Assembly: GCA_007116865.1 (NCBI GenBank)
Contig: SKHR01000229.1
Span: 1 to 12,833 of the forward strand
DNA from: Marinospirillum sp.
Lineage (GTDB): Bacteria > Pseudomonadota > Gammaproteobacteria > Pseudomonadales > Halomonadaceae
Direction: 5' to 3'
Length of the DNA stretch: 12,833 nt
A program made the position numbers and the translations under genes. The notes beneath the pieces were generated by a model that saw only the letters and a program-made list of their open reading frames with translations, was not told where the DNA came from and searched no databases. Below, piece after piece: positions 1 through 6,458 of the stretch. Each line of letters starts with the position of its first letter. The stretch's first letter is position 1.

Positions 1-751
1 CCTGACCCCAATAGTCTGGTTGACGTGCGTAGACCACCTGACGGCCGGAATCGACCCGCTCAATGCGATAGGGGCCACTGCCCAGGGGCGGTTCTAAACT
101 GGCGCGCGAAAAGTCGCGCTCCTGCCAGAAGTGCTTGGGCAAAATAGGAATCTGCCCAAGAATCAGTGGCAGTTCGCGGTTGTAGGTACTGGCCAGCTTG
201 AAGCGTACACGCTGAGGGCTTAGCACCTGAATTTCAGCGATATCGGCGTAATAGGCGCGATAAAAAGGCCGACCCTGGGTGCGTAACAGATCAAAGGTAA
301 AGGCCACATCCGCTGCGGTCACCGGGGTGCCATCATGAAAGCGGGCTTCCTCACGCAGCTCAAACTCGATCCAGTCACGTTCGGGTGACAGGCGCATGCA
401 CTGGGCCAGCAGTCCATACTCGGTGAAGGGCTCGTCCTGGCTGTGATAAGTAAGCGAGTCGTAGAGGTGTCCCAGTCCTGCTGCGGGTGAGCCCTGAATG
501 ATGAAGGGGTTCAGACTGTCAAAAGTGCCGATCGCGGCCTGGCGAAAGCGCCCACCCCTGGGTGCGTCAGGATTGACATAGTTGAGATGGGTGAAGCCCT
601 CTGCATAGGCGGGTTCGCCGTGCAGAGCCAGGGCATGAACACAGGGCACTTCGGTGTCATTTGCCAGAGCGCTAGTGATGCCCATGATGGCGCTCACCGG
701 CCAGGCCAAAAAACAGGTCAGTAAACGTCTTGTGGTCGGCATGCCTGGCAT
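1..751 (-). CDS. yejA: YejA-like peptide ABC transporter substrate-binding protein (partial, C-terminus outside window)
   Basis: This is the first 250 codons of a periplasmic solute-binding protein of family 5 (SBP_bac_5), which delivers peptides to an inner-membrane ABC importer. The frame is open to the window edge. An N-terminal signal peptide is visible: an Arg-Arg pair, a hydrophobic stretch and a likely cleavage after SALA near residue 30. The mature start resembles the YejA subfamily (HALALHGEPAYAEGF, then NYVNPDAPRGG). The family motif FHDGTPVTAADVAFTF follows. The ATG at 751 was chosen because AGGAG (761-765) lies 9 bases upstream; an in-frame ATG at 742 is too far from it. It follows mltD on the same strand after 26 bases, so co-transcription is likely. 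From memory, Pseudomonas aeruginosa has a similar mltD-adjacent system (NppABCD) that takes up peptidyl nucleosides. Substrate here is inferred only as peptide or peptide-like, and permease genes would be expected to the left. Confidence 0.88.
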   Translation of the reverse strand, partial: MPGMPTTRRLLTCFLAWPVSAIMGITSALANDTEVPCVHALALHGEPAYAEGFTHLNYVNPDAPRGGRFRQAAIGTFDSLNPFIIQGSPAAGLGHLYDSLTYHSQDEPFTEYGLLAQCMRLSPERDWIEFELREEARFHDGTPVTAADVAFTFDLLRTQGRPFYRAYYADIAEIQVLSPQRVRFKLASTYNRELPLILGQIPILPKHFWQERDFSRASLEPPLGSGPYRIERVDSGRQVVYARQPDYWGQ

Positions 752-777
752 GACAGGTTTCTCCTGAAACACAAAAA

Positions 778-2460
778 TTAGTTGCGGGTCACATCGACGT
801 GCAGTGTCAGACGTTGTCCCGGCTGTAGGTAATTGTTCGGATTAATATTATTCCAGCGGCTGATGTCGCTGACACTGACACGAAAGCGGCTGGCAATACT
901 AGCCAGGTTGTCCCCACTGCGTACCTGATAGGTGACGCGACGAACCACACTGCGCTGATTGTTTTGTGCTGCGAGGGCCGGTTGATTGGCGGATCTTGAC
1001 CAGATCACCAAGCGTTGTCCTGGCATCAAGGGGTCGCCCGGTGCCATGTGGTTCCAGCTGGCCAGCTCACGCACTGTGACATTGTGAGCGCGGGCAAGTT
1101 TCCAAAAACTATCACCGGAGCGCACCACGTGATCAACCCGTTCGCCATTGCGGGCGATATTCTGCCGTCTTTCCAGGCGCTGATCTTCGCTCAGGGCATA
1201 GCTGCGTGCATCCTGGCTGGGGATCGGAATCAGTAGTTCATGGCCGGCACGAATGATGTCACCGCGCAGCTGGTTGGCATCACGGATCATGCTGGGCGTG
1301 GTGTTAAAACGTCGCGAGATGGTCAGCAGGCTGTCCCCTTGTTGCACGCGATATCTCTGCCAGCTCATGCGCTGGCTGGTGGGTAGGTCGGCCAGCGCTT
1401 GGGCGAGCTGGTCGGCCTGCTCAAGTGGAACCAGTAATCGGTGCGGACCGTCCGGACTGGTGGCCCACTGGCTAAAGCCGGGGTTGAGCAAGTAAAGCTC
1501 ATCCAGGCTGATCTCAGCCAGTTGGGCGGCCAGCGCCAGGTCGATCTGACCCTGGGTGTCGACGGCAGCAAAGTAGGGCTGATTCGGAATCGAGGTCAAC
1601 TGGATGTTATGGGCTTCGGGGTCGGCAACGAGACGAGCCAGCGCGACCATCTTGGGCACATAGGCGCGGGTTTCTGCCGGCAGGGAGGACAGCTCCCAAA
1701 AGGTGCCTTGTCCACCTTCGCGCTGGTTGCGTGTCAGCGCACGGTTCACATTACCGCCACCAGCATTGTAAGCCGCCAGTGCCAGATGCCAGTCACCAAA
1801 GCGCTGATAGTTTCTTTCCAGATAGGTCAGGGCCGCATCGGTTGAGGCAATCACATCGCGACGACCGTCGTACCACCAGTTGTTTTCCAGGCCCAGGCTG
1901 CGTGCGGTGCCGGGAATGAACTGCCACATGCCGGATGCACGGCCATGTGAATAGGCAAAAGGATCAAAAGCACTTTCAACGATGGGCAGCAAAGCCAGCT
2001 CACCAGGCAGGCCTCGGCGCTCAATTTCTTCGATCACATGAAACAGGTAGCGGCTGGCGCGCTGAGCGACACGATCCATGTAGCTGGGATGACGGCGGTA
2101 CCAGTTGAGCTCAGCCAGTACACGCGGATCATCACTGGAGATATCCAGTGCAAAGCTGGCTCTCAGGCGATCCCATAGATCATAGTCGGGCAGGGTGGCG
2201 GAGTCCGGATCGACCCAGCTTGAAGCCTGGGCGGTCAGCAGGTGTTGGCCGACGCCCAAGCGAGCATCCTGATGCCGGTAAGCACTGAGTTGCTGGCCGG
2301 TATACAGCTGACTCCAGGTTTCCTGTGCTTGTTGGCGATTGGCTTCGTGGGCGGATGCTTGATTGGCCTGTGGAAAGGTTTCCAACATTTGGCAGCCGGA
2401 CAAGCCCAAAGAGAAAAGGATCAAAGTCAGTCGAACTGGACGCATGAGTAAGGAAGTCAT
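778..2460 (-). CDS. mltD: Membrane-bound lytic murein transglycosylase D, lipoprotein with three LysM domains
   Basis: MltD cleaves the MurNAc-GlcNAc bond of peptidoglycan, forming 1,6-anhydroMurNAc ends, and acts from the periplasmic face of the outer membrane. The 560-residue product begins with a lipoprotein signal whose lipobox LSGC puts the acylated cysteine at residue 23. The SLT catalytic domain spans about residues 140-275, with the catalytic glutamate in PIVESAF (E162), then SGMWQFIP and the ALAAYNAGGGNV motif. Three LysM peptidoglycan-binding domains follow at about 370-413, 443-487 and 511-555, each with a V-x-x-GD-type opening and a PGQ/AGH-type end. E. coli MltD is shorter and, as I recall, has two LysM domains. 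No strong Shine-Dalgarno precedes this ATG; Met6 is an alternative start that keeps the lipobox. It lies 69 bases after gloB, a conserved pairing, and 26 bases before yejA. Confidence 0.95.
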   Translation of the reverse strand: MTSLLMRPVRLTLILFSLGLSGCQMLETFPQANQASAHEANRQQAQETWSQLYTGQQLSAYRHQDARLGVGQHLLTAQASSWVDPDSATLPDYDLWDRLRASFALDISSDDPRVLAELNWYRRHPSYMDRVAQRASRYLFHVIEEIERRGLPGELALLPIVESAFDPFAYSHGRASGMWQFIPGTARSLGLENNWWYDGRRDVIASTDAALTYLERNYQRFGDWHLALAAYNAGGGNVNRALTRNQREGGQGTFWELSSLPAETRAYVPKMVALARLVADPEAHNIQLTSIPNQPYFAAVDTQGQIDLALAAQLAEISLDELYLLNPGFSQWATSPDGPHRLLVPLEQADQLAQALADLPTSQRMSWQRYRVQQGDSLLTISRRFNTTPSMIRDANQLRGDIIRAGHELLIPIPSQDARSYALSEDQRLERRQNIARNGERVDHVVRSGDSFWKLARAHNVTVRELASWNHMAPGDPLMPGQRLVIWSRSANQPALAAQNNQRSVVRRVTYQVRSGDNLASIASRFRVSVSDISRWNNINPNNYLQPGQRLTLHVDVTRN

Positions 2461-2487
2461 CTGTTGTTCGTTGGTTTAGGTGTACCC

Positions 2488-2516
2488 ATTCTATGCATCC
2501 CGGTTCAGCCCCACAA
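2488..2516 (-). promoter_or_regulatory. Candidate sigma-70 promoter for mltD
   Basis: On the minus strand TTGTGG (2511-2516) and TAGAAT (2488-2493) are separated by 17 bases. The -10 matches the consensus at five of six positions and the -35 at only three. Transcription would start near 2480, about 20 bases before the mltD ATG. This would allow mltD-yejA to be read independently of gloB. It is a by-eye match only. Confidence 0.35.
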
Positions 2517-2535
2517 GCCTGAGATCCGCTCAGGC
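2517..2535 (-). terminator. Inverted repeat across the gloB stop codon, possible weak terminator or attenuator
   Basis: A perfect 7-base stem, GCCTGAG and CTCAGGC, flanks a 5-base loop. The gloB TGA lies inside the upstream arm. The bases after the stem on the transcribed strand are TTGTGG rather than a run of U, so it does not meet the usual pattern of an intrinsic terminator. It could reduce readthrough from gloB into mltD or protect the 3' end of the gloB message. It directly abuts the candidate mltD -35. Confidence 0.35.
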
Positions 2536-3297
2536 ACGATCTTTCCAGGCTCGTAGTGATGCAAAACAAGAAACGCTTTGGTCACAATCCATGCGTTTTT
2601 GCAAACTGGGTAGGTGGCAGCGCAAAAAAGGATTGGTGGCTTTCTCCAGCGCCAGATCACTAGGCAAGGTTGCTTGTTGGGCGGCTCTCAATGCTTCACA
2701 GGCCTGATAACGCGCTTGCAGGGCGGCATTGTCCGGTTCCGCCATCAGGGCAAACTTAAGGTTGTTCAGGGTGTACTCGTGCGCGGCATAGACCTGGGTT
2801 GTGTCGGGCAGGGCCGCCAGGCGCTGTAACGAATGCGCCATTTGTTCCGCGCTGCCCTCAAACAAACGACCGCAGCCACCGGCAAACAAGGTGTCGCCAC
2901 AAAACAGCAGCGGAGGCTGGTGATCCTGGCTGAAAAAGGCCAGATGCCCCAGGGTGTGGCCAGGGACTTCCAGGGTGGTGAAGCGGCAGCCCAGAAGCTC
3001 AAAAACATCGCCGTCTTTCAAGGCCCGAGTCAAGCTCGGCAGGCGGTGGGCATCGGCCTCATTGCCGAAAACCTGGGCCTGCGGAAAAGCCTGGACCAGC
3101 TCAGCGACACCCCCAATATGATCTGCATGATGGTGGGTCAGCAAAATACCGCTCAGAGTGAGCCCTTGTTGGGTCAACTGACTGAGTACTGGACTGGCCT
3201 CACCCGGATCAACCACCCAAGCGGTCGAGGTGTTTTTTTGCGTAATCAGCCAGATATAATTATCTTGGAAGGCGGGGATTGCTTGAATCTCGAGCAT
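2530..3297 (-). CDS. gloB: Hydroxyacylglutathione hydrolase (glyoxalase II)
   Basis: GloB hydrolyses S-D-lactoylglutathione to D-lactate and glutathione, the second step of methylglyoxal detoxification in the cytoplasm. The 255-residue product has the metallo-beta-lactamase fold motif THHHADH (residues 54-60), the other metal ligands in GHTLGH (H114), FCGDTLF (D135) and AAHEYTL (H173), and the family signature GGCGRLFEG. The C-terminal HAGH domain covers about residues 174-255. The ATG at 3297 was preferred because AAGAGG (3306-3311) lies 8 bases upstream and because it matches the usual length (E. coli about 251). A TTG start at 3336 is open but would add 13 residues that look unrelated to the family and lacks a ribosome site. 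It is divergent from the methyltransferase gene and upstream of mltD. Confidence 0.96.
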   Translation of the reverse strand: MLEIQAIPAFQDNYIWLITQKNTSTAWVVDPGEASPVLSQLTQQGLTLSGILLTHHHADHIGGVAELVQAFPQAQVFGNEADAHRLPSLTRALKDGDVFELLGCRFTTLEVPGHTLGHLAFFSQDHQPPLLFCGDTLFAGGCGRLFEGSAEQMAHSLQRLAALPDTTQVYAAHEYTLNNLKFALMAEPDNAALQARYQACEALRAAQQATLPSDLALEKATNPFLRCHLPSLQKRMDCDQSVSCFASLRAWKDRA

Positions 3298-3339
3298 GAA
3301 ACGAGCCTCTTGCCATGAAATCGACTGTTGATTCAATCG

Positions 3340-3369
3340 ATTGTCTCGGTTGAGGTCGACTCAGGTCAA
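3340..3369 (-). promoter_or_regulatory. Candidate sigma-70 promoter for gloB
   Basis: On the minus strand TTGACC (3364-3369, five of six consensus bases) and GACAAT (3340-3345, four of six) are separated by 18 bases. Transcription would start near 3333, leaving a leader of about 36 bases. The 10-base palindrome CAATCGATTG at 3334-3343 overlaps the -10 and the likely start site, a position where a repressor could act. No regulator is identifiable. Confidence 0.4.
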
Positions 3370-3377
3370 GGTTTACT
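3350..3377 (+). promoter_or_regulatory. Candidate sigma-70 promoter for the methyltransferase-rnhA-dnaQ-nudC operon
   Basis: On the plus strand TTGAGG (3350-3355) and TTTACT (3372-3377) are separated by 16 bases; each matches four of six consensus bases. The start site would be near 3384, about 30 bases before the ATG at 3414. The element interleaves with the candidate gloB promoter on the other strand, whose -35 lies inside this spacer. The match is modest and was made by eye. Confidence 0.3.
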
Positions 3378-3413
3378 GAGGTGTTTCTCCTTCAAAACCA
3401 CGGGAGTGAGGGC

Positions 3414-4223
3414 ATGACACAGGATGAAAACGCCACTCAGCGGACACAAGAGTGGCAAGCCTGGCAGCATTTTTGGCAGTCCCCCCTAGGGCGTTCGGTC
3501 GTGCAGGCCGAGCAGGCTTTGTTGCAACCCTGGCTGGAAAAAAGCCGGGGTTATCATCTGTTGTGGATTGGTGGGCGCAGTGCAGTGGATGCTTTGCAAG
3601 CCAGCCCGATTCGCCACCAGATGGAATGGCGTCCCACCCTGGAAACCGCTGATCACTCTGCCTGCCTGGTGGCTGATCCGGCCTATCTGCCGCTGCCGGA
3701 TGAATCCGTGGACTGTGTGCTTTTGGTACACAGCCTGGAGGTGTTGGAACGCCCACATGCGTTGTTAAAAGAGGCCGCCAGGGTGCTGCTGTCAAAAGGT
3801 GAAATGCTGATCGTCGGTTTTAATCCCTGGAGCCTGTGGGGCAGCCTTAAGTGGATGCCATCCTGGATGCAGCCAACCCAGCTGACCCTGTTCCATCAGG
3901 CGTCTCTCCTGCCGCTGAACAAGTTGGATGACTGGTTGACGTTTGTTGATTTACAGCGCGATGAGTGCCAGCGCGGATTTTATCGCCCACCCTGCACGCG
4001 GGAAAAAACCTTGTCGCGCCTGGCCCGTCTGGATCAAAAGTTCGCTCAGCGACAATGGCCCTTGAATGGCATCTATGTATTGAAAGTCAGCAAACGCCTG
4101 GGTTGTCCGATTCAGCCTTTGCGTCGGCAACAAAAAACTGGCTGGATGCCGGCTCAACCGGTAAGCTCTGCGACCCGAAATCTCTATCAAGCTTCAATCA
4201 AAAGGTCAGCAAACCGTGGATAA
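3414..4223 (+). CDS. Class I SAM-dependent methyltransferase, YafS-like
   Basis: A 269-residue cytoplasmic protein of the Methyltransf_11 type, predicted to transfer a methyl group from S-adenosylmethionine; the substrate is unknown. A motif I-like strand and loop, LLWIGG, is at residues 49-54, and the motif [20 protein letters not shown] at about 91-110 is typical of the family. The glycine loop is degenerate compared with the usual D/E-x-G-x-G-x-G, as in other YafS relatives. The C-terminal tail after about residue 230 is basic and looks poorly ordered. The ATG at 3414 was chosen because GGAG (3403-3406) lies 7 bases upstream; a GTG at 3381 is in frame but has no good ribosome site. The location between divergent gloB and rnhA is the yafS position in E. 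coli and the same order is recalled in Pseudomonas. Its stop overlaps the rnhA start by 8 bases. Confidence 0.87.
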   Translation: MTQDENATQRTQEWQAWQHFWQSPLGRSVVQAEQALLQPWLEKSRGYHLLWIGGRSAVDALQASPIRHQMEWRPTLETADHSACLVADPAYLPLPDESVDCVLLVHSLEVLERPHALLKEAARVLLSKGEMLIVGFNPWSLWGSLKWMPSWMQPTQLTLFHQASLLPLNKLDDWLTFVDLQRDECQRGFYRPPCTREKTLSRLARLDQKFAQRQWPLNGIYVLKVSKRLGCPIQPLRRQQKTGWMPAQPVSSATRNLYQASIKRSANRG

Positions 4224-4680
4224 AACCCGTTTGGCAGTGGTGATTTATACTGATGGCGCATGCAAGGGAAATCCAGGGCCTGGCGGCTGGGGTGCCTGGT
4301 TGCGCTATGGCCAGCATGAAAAATCGCTGTGGGGTGGTGAGCCGGAAACCACCAATAACCGCATGGAGTTAATGGCCGCCATCCGGGCGCTGGAAAGCCT
4401 GAAACGCCCCTGTAAGGTTGAGCTGCACACAGATTCCCAGTACTTGCGCCAGGGGGTGACCCAGTGGATGGCCAATTGGAAAAAAAAGAACTGGCGTACA
4501 GCTGGTGGGTCTGCTGTTAAAAATCAGGATTTATGGCAGCGCCTGGATACGGCCATACAATCGCATCAAATCCGCTGGCATTGGGTCAAAGGCCATGCCG
4601 GGGATCCGGGCAATGAAAAAGCCGATGAATTGGCAAATCGTGGGGTCACTGACCCGCAAGGCATAGGAGGCATCGAGTGA
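4216..4680 (+). CDS. rnhA: Ribonuclease HI
   Basis: RNase HI cleaves the RNA strand of RNA:DNA hybrids, removing R-loops and helping with Okazaki primer removal. The 154-residue length matches E. coli (155). The catalytic carboxylates are all present: D13 in [15 protein letters not shown]51 in NNRMEL, D73 in HTDSQY and D137 in EKADELA, with the flexible-loop histidine H127 in KGHAGDPGN. The basic protrusion, around [11 protein letters not shown] (88-98), is also conserved. The start is a GTG, 8 bases inside the methyltransferase gene, with AAGG about 11 bases upstream. Its TGA stop overlaps the GTG start of dnaQ by 4 bases. In E. coli rnhA and dnaQ are divergent; here they are tandem, so their expression is probably coupled. 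Confidence 0.97.
   Translation: MDKTRLAVVIYTDGACKGNPGPGGWGAWLRYGQHEKSLWGGEPETTNNRMELMAAIRALESLKRPCKVELHTDSQYLRQGVTQWMANWKKKNWRTAGGSAVKNQDLWQRLDTAIQSHQIRWHWVKGHAGDPGNEKADELANRGVTDPQGIGGIE
4665..4670 (+). promoter_or_regulatory. Strong Shine-Dalgarno for dnaQ inside the rnhA 3' end
   Basis: AGGAGG, a full anti-16S match, ends 6 bases before the GTG at 4677. It fixes the dnaQ start at that GTG and shows that dnaQ can initiate independently as well as by coupling with rnhA termination. Confidence 0.75.
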
Positions 4681-5456
4681 GACAGCTATTACTGGATACC
4701 GAAACCACGGGGATGGACCCTAAAGAAGGCCACCGAATCATCGAAATCGGGGTAGTTGAGATGATCGGCCGCAAACTGACCGGCCAGCACTTTCATGTGT
4801 ATCTCAACCCGGAAAGAGAAATCGATATCGAAGCCACTCAGGTACACGGCATGACCTGGGAAGGGCTTAAGGATCAACCGCTTTTTGCAGATATCGCTGA
4901 TGATTTTATTCGTTTTGTAGACGGTGCCGAGCTGCTGATCCACAACGCGCCCTTTGACGTCGGATTTCTGGATGCCGAACTGGGCTGGTTGAACCAGCGC
5001 CTGGGTGAGGCGCGTTACCAGCGCATCAGCGACTATTGCCAGATTTTTGACACCCTTGCCTATGCGCGCCGCCGTCATCCTGGGCAGCGCAACAGTCTGG
5101 ATGCCTTGTGTAAACGTTATCAGGTTGATAATACGGGCCGTACCCTGCACGGCGCTTTGCTTGACTCGGAAATTTTGGCCGATGTTTATCTGGCCATGAC
5201 CGGTGGGCAAACCAGCCTGTCACTGGATGGTGAAAGTGACGAACTCAGCGGCGCTAGCAACAACCAGCAACGTCGCCTGGTTGCTCGTGACGGCCTGGCT
5301 TTGCGGGTGATTCAGGCTAGCGAAGCGGAACTGGCAGCTCATCATGCGAAGCTGGATGCCTTGGCTGCCAGCGCGGGCCAGTGTCTCTGGCAAAGTCTTG
5401 AGCAGCCTTCGCCACAGGATTCAGGCAACGACGATGTGGCATCCGTTTCAGGCTGA
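4677..5456 (+). CDS. dnaQ: DNA polymerase III epsilon subunit (3'-5' proofreading exonuclease)
   Basis: DnaQ is the proofreading exonuclease of the replicative polymerase core and binds alpha and theta. The 259-residue product has the DEDDh active site: D7 and E9 in LLLDTETTG (Exo I), D94 in [10 protein letters not shown] (Exo II), and H158 and D163 in [10 protein letters not shown] (Exo III). The N-terminal domain ends near residue 175. A glycine/serine/aspartate-rich linker follows at about 176-197, then the segment that normally docks on the polymerase alpha subunit (about 198-245). Length is close to E. coli (243) with a slightly longer acidic tail. The start is GTG, overlapping the rnhA stop as GTGA, with a strong AGGAGG 6 bases upstream. 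Its last 23 bases overlap the start of nudC. Confidence 0.97.
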   Translation: MRQLLLDTETTGMDPKEGHRIIEIGVVEMIGRKLTGQHFHVYLNPEREIDIEATQVHGMTWEGLKDQPLFADIADDFIRFVDGAELLIHNAPFDVGFLDAELGWLNQRLGEARYQRISDYCQIFDTLAYARRRHPGQRNSLDALCKRYQVDNTGRTLHGALLDSEILADVYLAMTGGQTSLSLDGESDELSGASNNQQRRLVARDGLALRVIQASEAELAAHHAKLDALAASAGQCLWQSLEQPSPQDSGNDDVASVSG

Positions 5457-6312
5457 TTTTCCTCAGCAGAATGACTGCGCTTTTGAGCGCGGCCCCCTGT
5501 CTTTGCAAGCGGGTGAGCTGGTCTGGGTGATCCGTCTTGGCGCTGGACAGGTGGTGTTGGCAGCAGAGCCAGCAGCGGATCAGCCCGCCTGGCTGCACCT
5601 GGCCAGCTTTCATCCCCGAACTCAACACCATTGGCCGGTACTGGGGCGCTGGAACCAGCGTCCGGTGCTGGTTGAGCCTTTGCGCCCCGCTCGGACGCCT
5701 GATGCCAATTGGGTAGACCTGCGCAGCCAATTACTGCAAGCCACCTCCGCAGAGTTTGACCTCTTGACCACGGCTGCGGGCCTGGCTGCCTGGGCGACCG
5801 AGCAGCGTTTCTGTGGTCGCTGTGGCCACAAAACCCAGCGCCGCGAAGATGAATATGCCATGCAGTGCCCGCGTTGCCATCTGCGTCAGTACCCCAGAGT
5901 CGCGCCCTGCATGATCACCCTGGTGTGGCGTCCCGGTGAGCTGCTTCTAGCACGCAGCCCGCGTTTCTCACCTGGGGTCTATAGCACCCTGGCTGGATTT
6001 GTTGAAACCGGTGAGTCTATCGAGCAGGCGGTGCATCGTGAGGTCAAGGAGGAGGTCGGCCTGGAAGTGGGGGCGCTCAAGTATCTTGGCAGTCAGGCCT
6101 GGCCCTTCCCTCATTCATTGATGTTCGGTTTTTGGGCGGAATATCGCGGTGGAACACTCAAGCCAGATCCGCAGGAGCTGGAAGATGCACGCTGGTTTGC
6201 TTTTGATCAGCTGCCCGAGCTGCCACCCAGGCCGGCCATCTCTCGCGTGCTGATTGACAATTTTTTGCGTTGGCAACAGGAAAATTTGCCCAAGACCCCG
6301 GTTATCCGCTAG
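5434..6312 (+). CDS. nudC: NADH pyrophosphatase / NAD-cap RNA decapping Nudix hydrolase
   Basis: NudC hydrolyses NAD(H) to NMN(H) and AMP and removes NAD caps from the 5' end of RNAs. From the ATG at 5434 the product is 292 residues, longer than E. coli (257) and nearer to Pseudomonas NudC. An N-terminal domain precedes a zinc ribbon with four cysteines (C127, C130, C145, C148) and the YPR motif. The Nudix box is perfect: G188, E194, R202, E203, E206, E207 and G209. The NudC-specific signature downstream reads SQAWPFPHS (220-228), with Ala where SQPWPFPxS normally has Pro. The start lies 23 bases inside dnaQ with only a weak AGG 8 bases upstream, so coupling to dnaQ translation is likely. An ATG at 5344 is also in frame but would give 30 unrelated residues fully overlapping dnaQ. 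Confidence 0.93.
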   Translation: MWHPFQADFPQQNDCAFERGPLSLQAGELVWVIRLGAGQVVLAAEPAADQPAWLHLASFHPRTQHHWPVLGRWNQRPVLVEPLRPARTPDANWVDLRSQLLQATSAEFDLLTTAAGLAAWATEQRFCGRCGHKTQRREDEYAMQCPRCHLRQYPRVAPCMITLVWRPGELLLARSPRFSPGVYSTLAGFVETGESIEQAVHREVKEEVGLEVGALKYLGSQAWPFPHSLMFGFWAEYRGGTLKPDPQELEDARWFAFDQLPELPPRPAISRVLIDNFLRWQQENLPKTPVIR

Positions 6313-6458
6313 GCTTCGCCTCTTTCAGGCTTGTACAGGCTGGCAGCCAAATGTCAGCTGAGTTAGTGTATTAAACAAGACAGAACCAGTTGCCGAGTTT
6401 GATGGTTGGGCCACTGAGTTGTTTTTATTCTTTTTTTATCAACAGGACAGATCAAGGC
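6313..6458 (+). other. nudC-topA intergenic region, probable topA leader
   Basis: This is the longest non-coding gap in the window. It contains a TATTAA at 6369-6374 and a T-rich tract at 6421-6439, but no hexamer pair with acceptable spacing that I would call a promoter. A 4-base stem (GGCT/AGCC, 6338-6348) has no U-run and is not a terminator. topA commonly has its own supercoiling-sensitive promoters, so one may lie here; readthrough from nudC is the alternative. Confidence 0.4.

Noticed and set aside
2833..3318. Open frame of 161 codons on the plus strand, antisense to gloB
   Set aside because: It lies wholly opposite a well-supported gene, has no family-like motif, and follows from the codon bias of gloB.
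4689..5210. Open frame of 173 codons on the minus strand, antisense to dnaQ
   Set aside because: It is entirely opposite the conserved exonuclease domain, and its translation shows no recognisable domain or ribosome site.
5344..5433. Extended N-terminus for nudC from an ATG at 5344
   Set aside because: The extra 30 codons lie inside dnaQ, do not resemble NudC, and have no ribosome site; the ATG at 5434 is preferred.
6338..6348. GGCT-GGC-AGCC mini-hairpin after nudC, considered as a terminator
   Set aside because: Four base pairs with a 3-base loop and no following T-tract.
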